A stretch of 9,394 bases of DNA. Origin: JAVVFH01 sp032250585 (GTDB lineage Bacteria; Pseudomonadota; Gammaproteobacteria; Xanthomonadales; SZUA-36). The notes beneath the pieces were generated by a model. The model did no database searches. It was not told the origin of the DNA and was given only the letters and a program-made list of their open reading frames with translations. Every line of letters starts with the position of its first letter. Within the stretch, counting starts at the first letter, position 1. Position numbers and translations under genes: made by a program. Positions 1 through 6,368 of the stretch are shown in pieces. The stretch spans positions 1 to 9,394 of the forward strand of contig JAVVFH010000136.1 in NCBI GenBank assembly GCA_032250585.1, read 5' to 3'.

Positions 1-71
1 TTTACCTTGATGAGCCGCCAGGAAAGCTTCCAAACAGGAGACAAAAACTATTGCATGGGCCCATAGAATCT

Positions 72-118
72 CCCACAGTTGAAGCTGTCCTCACAGTTGC
101 AAAGCCGCTTCCACATTG
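72..118. repeat. Imperfect tandem 18-20 bp repeat downstream of rlmB
   Basis: CACAGTTG occurs at 74-81 and 92-99, and a decayed CACATTG at 112-118, giving a tandem array with steps of 18 and 20 bp. Read on the minus strand, the innermost unit (99-116) is TGTGGAAGCGGCTTTGC, close to the start of the REP palindrome at the purA end (TGTGGGAGCGGCTTT), so this may be a decayed REP cluster. The rest of 1-127 holds a perfect 10-bp palindrome, ATGGGCCCAT (55-64), and no credible gene. I see no T-run hairpin typical of an intrinsic terminator for rlmB. The repeat is visible directly; its REP origin is inference. Confidence 0.4.
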
Positions 119-127
119 CGGCGGAAT

Positions 128-883
128 TCACGCGCCGGTCCGCTGGCGAATCGCCTCGTAAAGACAAACCGCGGTGGCCACCGAGACGTTGAGGCTGCCG
201 ACCGTGCCGCGCATCGGAATGCGCAGTTCGAAATCGCAAAGCTCGGCGGTCAATTTGCGCATGCCCTGCCCCTCGCCGCCCATGACCAGCACCAGCGGTC
301 CGGTCAGGTCCATCTGGTAGAGGTCCTGCGCCGCACGGTCGGTGGTACCCACCAGCCACAGGCCGCGCTTCTTCAGGGCACGCAGCACGCGGGCCAGATT
401 GGTGGCGAACAGGATCGGCAGTGTTTCCGCCGCACCCGAGGCCGCACGCCGGGTGACCGGGGTCAGGCCGGCGGAACGGTCTTTGGGCACGATCACCAGG
501 TTCACGCCGGCCGCGTCGGCCGTGCGCAGGCAGGCGCCCAGGTTGTGGGGGTCCTGCACGCCGTCGAGCACCAGGATCAGCGGCGGGCCGTCGATCGCGT
601 CCAGCAGCGTGTCGAGGTCGCTTTCGAGCCAGGTATTGGCGGCCTCGAATTCCGCGATGACGTCCTGGTGGCGCTGGCCTTCGCAACGCCGATCCAAAGC
701 CGCGCGCGGCTCGTTCCCGACCTCGACGCCCAGTCGGCGGGCGTGCTCGGCCAGCGTCCGGACCCGGGGATTACGCACCTCCGCCGCCACGATGACGGTT
801 TTCAACCGAGCGGGATGATGGTTCAGCGCGGCATCCACCGCGTGGATTCCGATCAGCAGGCTCACGCCCTCACCATTTCCCAT
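128..883 (-). CDS. rlmB: 23S rRNA (guanosine-2251-2'-O)-methyltransferase RlmB
   Basis: This SPOUT (SpoU/TrmH) family enzyme uses SAM to methylate the 2'-OH of G2251 in the P-loop of 23S rRNA. The 251-residue protein compares with 243 in E. coli. An N-terminal substrate-binding domain (about 1-85, with GIHAV near residue 12) is followed by the trefoil-knot catalytic domain with all three SPOUT motifs: NLGACLR (114-120), VMGGEGQGM (200-208) and IPMRGTVGSLNVSVA (222-236). The ATG overlaps the rnr stop by one base (TGATG) and has no clear Shine-Dalgarno, which fits translational coupling to rnr. An alternative GTG at codon 7 (863-865) is preceded by GGTGAGG and would give MSLLIGIHAV, resembling the E. 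coli N-terminus, so the first six residues are uncertain. The family assignment is secure from motifs over the full length. Confidence 0.96.
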   Translation of the reverse strand: MGNGEGVSLLIGIHAVDAALNHHPARLKTVIVAAEVRNPRVRTLAEHARRLGVEVGNEPRAALDRRCEGQRHQDVIAEFEAANTWLESDLDTLLDAIDGPPLILVLDGVQDPHNLGACLRTADAAGVNLVIVPKDRSAGLTPVTRRAASGAAETLPILFATNLARVLRALKKRGLWLVGTTDRAAQDLYQMDLTGPLVLVMGGEGQGMRKLTAELCDFELRIPMRGTVGSLNVSVATAVCLYEAIRQRTGA

Positions 884-3045
884 CAGGCGATTTCGAAATC
901 GATCTTGCGTTCGTCGACATTGACGCCGACGACTTTCACCTCGACTTTCTGAGCGAGTTGGAACACCTTGCCGGTGCGGTCACCGGTCAGGCGGTGAACC
1001 ACGGGGTCGAAATGGTAGTAGTCATTCGGCAGGGAGGTGATGTGCACCAACCCGCTCACGTGGTTGCGCTCGAGTTCGACGAACAGGCCGAACGAGGTGA
1101 CCCCCGTCACCAGCCCGCTGAACACGTCGCCGATGTGTTGCTCCATGAAAAAAGCCTTGAGGCGGTCGGTGACGTCACGCTCGGCCTCCTCGGCCCGGCG
1201 CGAGCGGTGCGAACACTGTTCGCTGAGCTTCTCCATCTGCTCGGTGGAATACGGATACTGCGCGGCACTTTTCTTGTTGATCGCGTGGTAGATCCCGCGA
1301 TGCACCAACAAGTCGGGATAGCGCCGGATCGGCGAGGTGAAATGGGTGTAGGCCGACAGCGCCAGGCCGAAATGGCCGGAATTTTTCGCCTGGTAAGTGG
1401 CCAGGCTCTGCGCGCGCAGCAGCACCGCCATGATCAGCTGCTGGTCTTCGCGACCCTTGATCCGCTGCACGATTTCCTCGAAATGACGCGGCTCAGGGCT
1501 CTTTTTCCAGGGTACCTTGATGCCCAGGCCGCGCAGGAATTGCTCCAGCGATTCCAGCTTGTCCTGCTGCGGCGGGGGGTGCGAGCGATACGGTGACGGC
1601 ACTTTCTGCCCAAGCAGGAAATTGGCCGCCTCAACGTTGGCGGTGATCATGCATTCCTCGATCAGCATGTGCGCGTCGTTGCGTTCGAAGGGTTCGATAT
1701 CGGCGACCGCGCCGCGCTCGTCGAAATTGAATTTTACGTCGGTGCTTTCAAAATCGATGGCTCCTCGACGCGTCCGCGCTTTGCGCAGCGCCCGGTACAG
1801 GCTGTACAGATCCTTCAGCGATTCGGACACCGCGCCAGCGCCCGGGCGAATCTCATCCCCGCCGCCGCTCAGGAATTCCCAAACCTGCCCGTAAGTCAGG
1901 CGCGCATAGGATTTGATCACCGCGGAATGGAATCTCGAGCGCGTGACCTTGCCTTCCTCGTTGATCGTCATGTCGCAGATCAGCGACAGCCGGTCGACTT
2001 CGGGTTTCAGTGAACACAGGCCGTTGGACAGCGCCTCGGGCAGCATCGGGATGACCCGGCCGGGGAAGTACACGGAGGTGGCGCGCCGTTCGGCCTCCTG
2101 GTCGAGCAGACCGCCAATCTCGACGTAGGTCGACACGTCGGCGATCGCCACCACCAGGCGCCAGCCCTCCTTGCGGCGCTGGGCGTAGACGGCATCGTCG
2201 AAATCACGGGCATCGGCACCGTCGATGGTCACCAGCGGCAAGTCGCGCAAGTCGCGCCGGCCCTGGATCATCGTTCCGGTGACCGCGTCGCCGAACGCGT
2301 CGGCCGCCGCCTCGACACCCACCGGCCATTCGTGGCGGAGTTCGAAATTGCGGATGGCGATCTCGGTCGCCATGCCGGGCGCCCCGCTCTCACCGAGAAT
2401 CTCGACGATGCGCCCCATCGGCGGCTTACGCTCGCGGGGTTGCTGCGTGATCTCGGCGACCACCACCTGGCCGGGCCGCGCGCCGATCGTCTGGTCCAGC
2501 GGCACCAGCATGTCCTGGTTGATGCGCGCGTCGTCCGGAATGACCATGGCCACCCCACTTTCCTCGACAAAGCGCCCGACGATGCGGTCGTGTGCGCGCT
2601 CGAGGATTTCACGCACGGCGCCCTCGCGGCGGCCGCGCTGATCGACGCCGATCACCGAACCCAGCACGCGGTCGCCGTGCAGCACGCTGCGCATCTGGCG
2701 CGGCGAAAGGTACAGGTCGCTGCCGCCCTCGTCGGGCACCAGGAATCCGAAACCATCCTTGTGGGCACTGACACGACCGGCGATCAGGTCCATTTTTTCC
2801 GGCAAGCCGTAGGCGTTGCGGCGGTTTTTGACCAACTGGCCGTCGCGCAGCATCGCCTTCAATCGCCGGCGCAGGATTTCCCGGCTGTCGTCGGACTCGA
2901 CGCCGAGGCGGGCGACAATCTCGCGCCGCTGCATGGGCTTGCCCTGATCGCGCAGCAAATCCAGGATTTCCTGGCGTTCGGGGGCTTGCGCGTCGATTCT
3001 GCCGCTTTCAGACCTGCTTCGGGGGGTGTTCTTTTCTTTTGCCAT
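883..3045 (-). CDS. rnr: Ribonuclease R (3'-5' exoribonuclease, RNB family)
   Basis: RNase R is a processive 3'-5' exonuclease that degrades structured RNA and acts in rRNA and mRNA quality control. From ATG 3043-3045 the protein has 720 residues: winged-helix region (about 22-80), cold-shock domains (about 85-200), RNB catalytic domain (about 260-600) and S1 domain (about 636-720). DGADARDFDDA (275-285) carries the metal-binding aspartates, and HFTSPIRRYPDL (568-579) is the other RNB signature. The reading frame is open to an ATG at 3100-3102, but that would add 19 residues unlike family N-termini and would overlap a plausible promoter, so MAKEKN is preferred; the RBS is weak (GGAA). The protein stops directly after the S1 domain and lacks the lysine-rich tail that makes E. 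coli RNase R 813 residues. Its stop overlaps rlmB, implying co-expression. Confidence 0.96.
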   Translation of the reverse strand: MAKEKNTPRSRSESGRIDAQAPERQEILDLLRDQGKPMQRREIVARLGVESDDSREILRRRLKAMLRDGQLVKNRRNAYGLPEKMDLIAGRVSAHKDGFGFLVPDEGGSDLYLSPRQMRSVLHGDRVLGSVIGVDQRGRREGAVREILERAHDRIVGRFVEESGVAMVIPDDARINQDMLVPLDQTIGARPGQVVVAEITQQPRERKPPMGRIVEILGESGAPGMATEIAIRNFELRHEWPVGVEAAADAFGDAVTGTMIQGRRDLRDLPLVTIDGADARDFDDAVYAQRRKEGWRLVVAIADVSTYVEIGGLLDQEAERRATSVYFPGRVIPMLPEALSNGLCSLKPEVDRLSLICDMTINEEGKVTRSRFHSAVIKSYARLTYGQVWEFLSGGGDEIRPGAGAVSESLKDLYSLYRALRKARTRRGAIDFESTDVKFNFDERGAVADIEPFERNDAHMLIEECMITANVEAANFLLGQKVPSPYRSHPPPQQDKLESLEQFLRGLGIKVPWKKSPEPRHFEEIVQRIKGREDQQLIMAVLLRAQSLATYQAKNSGHFGLALSAYTHFTSPIRRYPDLLVHRGIYHAINKKSAAQYPYSTEQMEKLSEQCSHRSRRAEEAERDVTDRLKAFFMEQHIGDVFSGLVTGVTSFGLFVELERNHVSGLVHITSLPNDYYHFDPVVHRLTGDRTGKVFQLAQKVEVKVVGVNVDERKIDFEIA

Positions 3046-3077
3046 GGCGTATTCCGATTCTTTGCATTCCGATGCCC

Positions 3078-3118
3078 ATTGTACCGGTTCCGGCACCCGC
3101 ATTGCCTTTTAAATCATA
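3078..3118 (-). promoter_or_regulatory. Candidate rnr-rlmB promoter region with dyad
   Basis: Two -10-like hexamers lie upstream of rnr on the minus strand: TACAAT (3078-3083) and TATGAT (3113-3118), each matching the sigma-70 consensus at 5 of 6 positions. Neither has a convincing TTGACA at 16-18 bp, so this is tentative. They would give leaders of roughly 26 or 60 nt to ATG 3045. A near-perfect dyad, GTACCGG-TT-CCGGCAC (3081-3096), overlaps the first -10 and could be an operator or a short leader hairpin. Confidence 0.35.
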
Positions 3119-3152
3119 GCTTTCACCCAACGCAGATCATCCCGCGTTTTTG

Positions 3153-3181
3153 TTGACTTCGGGGCCGGTAATCACTACAGT
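3153..3181 (+). promoter_or_regulatory. Sigma-70 promoter of tRNA-Leu
   Basis: TTGACT (-35, 3153-3158) and TACAGT (-10, 3176-3181) are separated by exactly 17 bp. The predicted start near 3188 follows a GC-rich discriminator (ACGCTCC), typical of stable-RNA promoters under stringent (ppGpp/DksA) control; the stringent aspect is inferred. The leader to the mature tRNA would be about 68 nt. Confidence 0.7.
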
Positions 3182-3225
3182 ACGCTCCGGTTCGCGGGTT
3201 TCCCCCTTTCCCTCGGACCGACCCC

Positions 3226-3252
3226 AGGCAGAGGTCCCCCTTTCCTCTGCCT
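3226..3252 (+). other. Hairpin in pre-tRNA-Leu leader
   Basis: AGGCAGAGG (3226-3234) and CCTCTGCCT (3244-3252) form a perfect 9-bp inverted repeat with a 9-nt loop. It ends 3 nt before the mature 5' end of tRNA-Leu, in the transcribed leader. The same leader has a direct repeat, TCCCCCTTTCC, at 3201-3211 and 3235-3245. A shorter competing pairing, GGACC (3215-3219) with GGTCC (3233-3237), is also possible. The structure is read directly; any role in RNase P processing is inference. Confidence 0.55.
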
Positions 3253-3255
3253 CTT

Positions 3256-3343
<88 letters not shown>

Positions 3344-3357
3344 ACACCGAATAAACG

Positions 3358-3392
3358 AACGGCCGGCCCCGAAAGGGACCGGCCGTTTTTTT
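3358..3392 (+). terminator. Rho-independent terminator after tRNA-Leu
   Basis: ACGGCCGG (3359-3366) pairs with CCGGCCGT (3379-3386). The stem continues after one C/A mismatch as CCC/GGG closed by a GAAA tetraloop (3371-3374), followed by seven T residues (3386-3392). This is a textbook intrinsic terminator for the tRNA transcript, and it isolates the downstream aminotransferase from tRNA transcription. Confidence 0.92.
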
Positions 3393-3465
3393 GCTTCGGC
3401 TGGAGTGTCTCCGCCGCGCGGCGTGAACCGGAAATTGCAACAGGCGGTTTTCGGCCGATCCGCCC

Positions 3466-3494
3466 TTGCCTTGCCGCGACTGCAGGGCGACAAT
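3466..3494 (+). promoter_or_regulatory. Candidate promoter of the aminotransferase
   Basis: TTGCCT (3466-3471) and GACAAT (3489-3494) are 17 bp apart, each matching the sigma-70 consensus at 4 of 6 positions. A start near 3501 would give a leader of about 36 nt to ATG 3537. The strong terminator at 3358-3392 makes a separate promoter here necessary, which supports this weak match. Confidence 0.4.
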
Positions 3495-3536
3495 CGTCTC
3501 CCGAAACCAGACTCGCAGACCGAAAAGACAAATATC

Positions 3537-4733
3537 ATGTTCGAACAACTCAAGGCAGTGCCCCCCGACCCGATCCTCGGCATTCTGAGCGCGTACGCCG
3601 CCGACCCCAACCCGAGGAAAATCGACCTCGGCATCGGGGTCTACCGCGATGAGAACGGCGCCACGCCGGTGCTCGATTGCGTCGTGCAGGCCGAGCGCAT
3701 CCTCGACAGCACACAGACCACCAAGTCGTATCTCGGTCCGCGCGGCGTGCCGGGTTTCAACAGCGCGATGACCGAGCTGATTTTCGGCGTCGACAGCCCG
3801 GTGCTGGCACAGCAACGGGTGCGCACCGTGCAAACACCGGGCGGCACCGGTGCGCTGCGCGTCGGCGCGGACCTGATCCACACCGCCCAGCCGGATGCCG
3901 TGGTCTGGGCCAGCGACCCAACCTGGGGAAATCACCACGCCCTGTTCCCTGCGGCCGGGCTGCAGATGAAGGGTTATCCCTATTTTGACAGCGAGCACAG
4001 CGATTTGCGTTACGAGGACATGATGGCGACGCTGCGCCAGCGCGGACCCGGTGACGTGGTGCTGTTCCACGCCTGCTGCCACAACCCCTGCGGCGTCAGC
4101 CCCAGCCCCGGACAGTGGGCTGCGATCAGTGACCTGGCGGCCGAGCGCGCGTTCCTGCCGATGGTGGACCTGGCCTACATGGGTTTCGAACGCGGCATCG
4201 AGGAGGACAGCCTGGCAGTGCGCCTGTTCGCCGAGAAGTGCCCGGAAGTACTGGTCGCGAGTTCCTGCTCCAAGAATTTCGCCGTCTACCGCGAACGCGT
4301 CGGGGCGATCTCGGTGGTCTGCGGCAGTGCCGGCAAAACGGCCGATGCCGAAACCGTGATCCATTCACTGACGCGCAAAAATTACTCGATGCCGCCGGCG
4401 CACGGCACCGGCATCGTCGACATCATCCTGCACTCGCAGGAACTGACCGGGCTCTGGCGCGAGGAAGTGGCCGGCATGCGCGGGCGCATCAACGGCTTGC
4501 GCCGCGTTCTGGCGGATAAAATTTCGGCCAGCGGCATCGACAGGGACTTTTCTTTCCTGCAGCGCCAGTCGGGCATGTTTTCCTTCCTCGGCCTTTCCGT
4601 CGACCAGGTGCGGCGGCTGCGCGAGGATTTTTCGATCTACACGGTGGATTCGGCGCGCGTGAACATCGCCTCGTTCAACGACAGCAACATCGATTATTTC
4701 ATCGACGCGCTGGGGACCGTGCTGAGCGATTGA
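3537..4733 (+). CDS. Class I aspartate/aromatic amino acid aminotransferase (AspC/TyrB type)
   Basis: This PLP-dependent fold-type I transaminase should exchange amino groups between aspartate or aromatic amino acids and 2-oxoglutarate. The 398 residues match AspC (396) and TyrB (397). Family residues are in place: GGTGALR (102-108), W130, N183, D211, Y214, the PLP lysine K246 in SSCSKNF, R254, and both carboxylate-binding arginines, R280 (TRKNYSMPPAHG) and R374 (SARVNIAS). Keeping R280 supports dicarboxylate substrates; AspC and TyrB specificity cannot be told apart by reading. The usual NPTG loop reads NPCG (183-186). The frame is open back to 3405, but that extension crosses the candidate promoter and does not resemble the family; ATG 3537 begins a typical MFEQLKAVPPDPIL. 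The Shine-Dalgarno is weak. The gene sits between tRNA-Leu and convergent purA. Confidence 0.93.
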   Translation: MFEQLKAVPPDPILGILSAYAADPNPRKIDLGIGVYRDENGATPVLDCVVQAERILDSTQTTKSYLGPRGVPGFNSAMTELIFGVDSPVLAQQRVRTVQTPGGTGALRVGADLIHTAQPDAVVWASDPTWGNHHALFPAAGLQMKGYPYFDSEHSDLRYEDMMATLRQRGPGDVVLFHACCHNPCGVSPSPGQWAAISDLAAERAFLPMVDLAYMGFERGIEEDSLAVRLFAEKCPEVLVASSCSKNFAVYRERVGAISVVCGSAGKTADAETVIHSLTRKNYSMPPAHGTGIVDIILHSQELTGLWREEVAGMRGRINGLRRVLADKISASGIDRDFSFLQRQSGMFSFLGLSVDQVRRLREDFSIYTVDSARVNIASFNDSNIDYFIDALGTVLSD

Positions 4734-4773
4734 TCCCAGGCCGTGAAGGCTGTGTCATTGTGAAAGCGGTGCC

Positions 4774-4818
4774 TTTGTGGGAGCGGCTTTAGCCGCGATC
4801 TGCGCTTCGGCCGCGATC
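4774..4818. repeat. REP-like palindrome, partly duplicated, at the convergent gene ends
   Basis: GTGGGAGCGGCTTTAGCCGC (4777-4796) has a 5' GTGG tetranucleotide followed by a GCGGCT-TT-AGCCGC stem, the layout of GTAG/GTGG REP elements of gammaproteobacteria mobilised by RAYT transposases. A second stem lacking one base (TGCG-CTTCGGCCGCGATC, 4801-4818) follows in tandem, repeating GCCGCGATC, and runs into the purA stop codon (4817-4819). A further decayed unit, TTGTGAAAGCGG, lies at 4758-4769. In the 83-bp gap between convergent genes this may act as a bidirectional terminator or 3' stabiliser; no T-run terminator is present. Confidence 0.7.
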
Positions 4819-6112
4819 AGAGGTCGAAGGGGTACTTGCGGACAATATTTTCGCTGCGCTCGGGACCGGTGGAGACCATGTGCACGGGCGCGCCGCACAG
4901 GGCTTCCATCGCTTCAAGATAACTCTGCGCGTTGGCGGGCAACCGATCGAACGCGGTGACGCCGCGCGAGGATTGATCCCAACCGGGAAAGCTTTCGTAG
5001 ACAGGCTCGAGATCCGCCCAGCGGTGCGCGTCCAGCGGCGGCGCATCGAGCGTCTCGCCATCGAGTCGGTAGGAGGTGCAAATTCGAATTTCTTCGAGAC
5101 CGTCCAGCACATCCAGCTTGGTGACGCAAAAACCGCTGACGCCGTTGAGTTTGACCATGCGCCTGAGCGCCACCGCGTCCAGCCAGCCGCAGCGCCGCGG
5201 GCGTCCGGTGGTGGCGCCGAACTCGTCACCGCGGCGACCGAGCCGCGCACCGACGTCATCGAACAGTTCGGTGGGAAACGGCCCGCCGCCAACGCGCGTC
5301 ACGTAAGCCTTGGTAATGCCCAGCACGTAGTCGATCGCATCGGGCCCCACGCCGGCCCCGGTGCAGACACCGCCGACGGTGGTGTTGGATGAGGTCACGT
5401 AGGGATAGGTGCCGTGGTCTATGTCGAGCAGGCTGCCCTGGGCGCCCTCGAACATGATCCGCTTGCCCTGCTCACGTAATTGATAGAGCCTACCGCTGAC
5501 GTCTCCTACGCAGTCGGCGAAATATTCACCGAGTTCCAGCGCCTCGTCCAGAATCGCCTGCAGCGGCAAGGCCTGTTTGCCGAAACGCTGCGTCAGAACG
5601 AAATTGTGGAAGTCCAGCACCGGCTCGATGACCTGTTCCAGCAAACCGTTATTGAGCAGGTCTGTGGTCCGTAAACCCCGCCGAGCCACCTTGTCCTCGT
5701 ATGCCGGCCCAATGCCCCTGCCCGTGGTGCCAATGGCCCGCTTGCCGCGCGCTTCTTCACGTGCGCGGTCGAGCAACTCATGGTACGGGAGGATGATCGC
5801 GCAGGAGGGCGAAATGGTGATTCGCGAGCGCACCTCTACGCCTTTTTTTTCCAATTCCTCGATCTCCTCGCGCAGCGCTCGCAACGAGAGAACCACCCCG
5901 TTGCCGATCAGGCATTCGACACCCGGCTGCAGGATGCCGGCCGGAATCAGGTGCAACACGGTTTTCGCACCGTCGATGACGAGCGTGTGACCGGCGTTGT
6001 GCCCGCCCTGAAAGCGCACCACCGCATCGGCGTCGCGGCTCAGAAGATCGACGATTTTTCCTTTGCCCTCGTCACCCCACTGGGTGCCGAGAACCACGAT
6101 ACTCTTGTTCAT
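4817..6112 (-). CDS. purA: Adenylosuccinate synthetase
   Basis: PurA joins IMP and L-aspartate with GTP to form adenylosuccinate, the first committed step to AMP. The 431 residues match E. coli (432) over the full length. Visible are the GTQWGDEGKGK P-loop (9-19, catalytic D14), GGHNAGH (36-42, catalytic H42), GTTGRGIGPAYEDK (128-141), EGAQGSLLDIDHGTYPY (222-238) and TTGRPRRCGW (301-310). The frame is open for 36 codons upstream of ATG 6110-6112, but that stretch is unlike PurA and runs back into yjeT. The start follows yjeT by 55 bp with a poor Shine-Dalgarno: GAGAG is paired in a hairpin next to the ATG. An A8 tract in the coding strand covers codons 88-90 (5843-5850). The C-terminus ends in YPFDL, with the stop inside a REP remnant. 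Confidence 0.97.
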   Translation of the reverse strand: MNKSIVVLGTQWGDEGKGKIVDLLSRDADAVVRFQGGHNAGHTLVIDGAKTVLHLIPAGILQPGVECLIGNGVVLSLRALREEIEELEKKGVEVRSRITISPSCAIILPYHELLDRAREEARGKRAIGTTGRGIGPAYEDKVARRGLRTTDLLNNGLLEQVIEPVLDFHNFVLTQRFGKQALPLQAILDEALELGEYFADCVGDVSGRLYQLREQGKRIMFEGAQGSLLDIDHGTYPYVTSSNTTVGGVCTGAGVGPDAIDYVLGITKAYVTRVGGGPFPTELFDDVGARLGRRGDEFGATTGRPRRCGWLDAVALRRMVKLNGVSGFCVTKLDVLDGLEEIRICTSYRLDGETLDAPPLDAHRWADLEPVYESFPGWDQSSRGVTAFDRLPANAQSYLEAMEALCGAPVHMVSTGPERSENIVRKYPFDL

Positions 6113-6167
6113 GGAGAGGGTCTCTCGCGTCCGTGATGAGGCTTGGCGCATGGGCCAGGCCGGGTTT

Positions 6168-6353
6168 TTAGCGCAGAAACTGCAGCAGGACCGCGCCGGC
6201 CAGCATGCTGATGACGCCACCGATGCGGATGACCTTCGGATGATACCGGGACAGCTCCTGCAGAGCGCGTTGCCAGACCTGCGGCGCGATGACCGGCAGC
6301 AGCCCTTCGATGATCAAAAGGAGGGCTACCGCCGTCAGCAGATCCTGCAGCAT
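6168..6353 (-). CDS. yjeT: DUF2065 small inner-membrane protein (YjeT family)
   Basis: The 61-residue protein has two predicted membrane helices (about 4-24 and 43-60) joined by a short loop containing RYHPK. Size, hydropathy and position between hflC and purA match DUF2065/YjeT, a conserved proteobacterial family of unknown function. It follows the hflC stop by 15 bp, has no recognisable Shine-Dalgarno, and is in the same frame as hflC with only TGA and five codons between them, so translation probably depends on ribosomes finishing hflC. Its position suggests a link with the HflKC-FtsH membrane complex, but that is inference from neighbourhood only. Confidence 0.88.
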   Translation of the reverse strand: MLQDLLTAVALLLIIEGLLPVIAPQVWQRALQELSRYHPKVIRIGGVISMLAGAVLLQFLR

Positions 6354-6368
6354 GTAACGGCCGGCGTG

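Noticed and set aside
55..64. Palindrome ATGGGCCCAT followed by a T5 on the minus strand as an rlmB terminator
   Set aside because: A loop-less 10-bp palindrome cannot form a normal terminator hairpin, and the T-run is about ten bases away.
51..164. Short plus-strand frame from TTG 51 preceded by AGGAG
   Set aside because: It overlaps the rlmB 3' end antisense, needs a TTG start, is only about 37 codons and resembles nothing; the purine run is probably chance.
3043..3102. rnr start at the upstream ATG 3100-3102
   Set aside because: The extra 19 residues have no family counterpart, and the stretch contains promoter-like and dyad elements.
2332..3156. 274-codon plus-strand frame opposite the rnr N-terminus
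   Set aside because: Antisense shadow; it runs through the rnr start and promoter region without family features.
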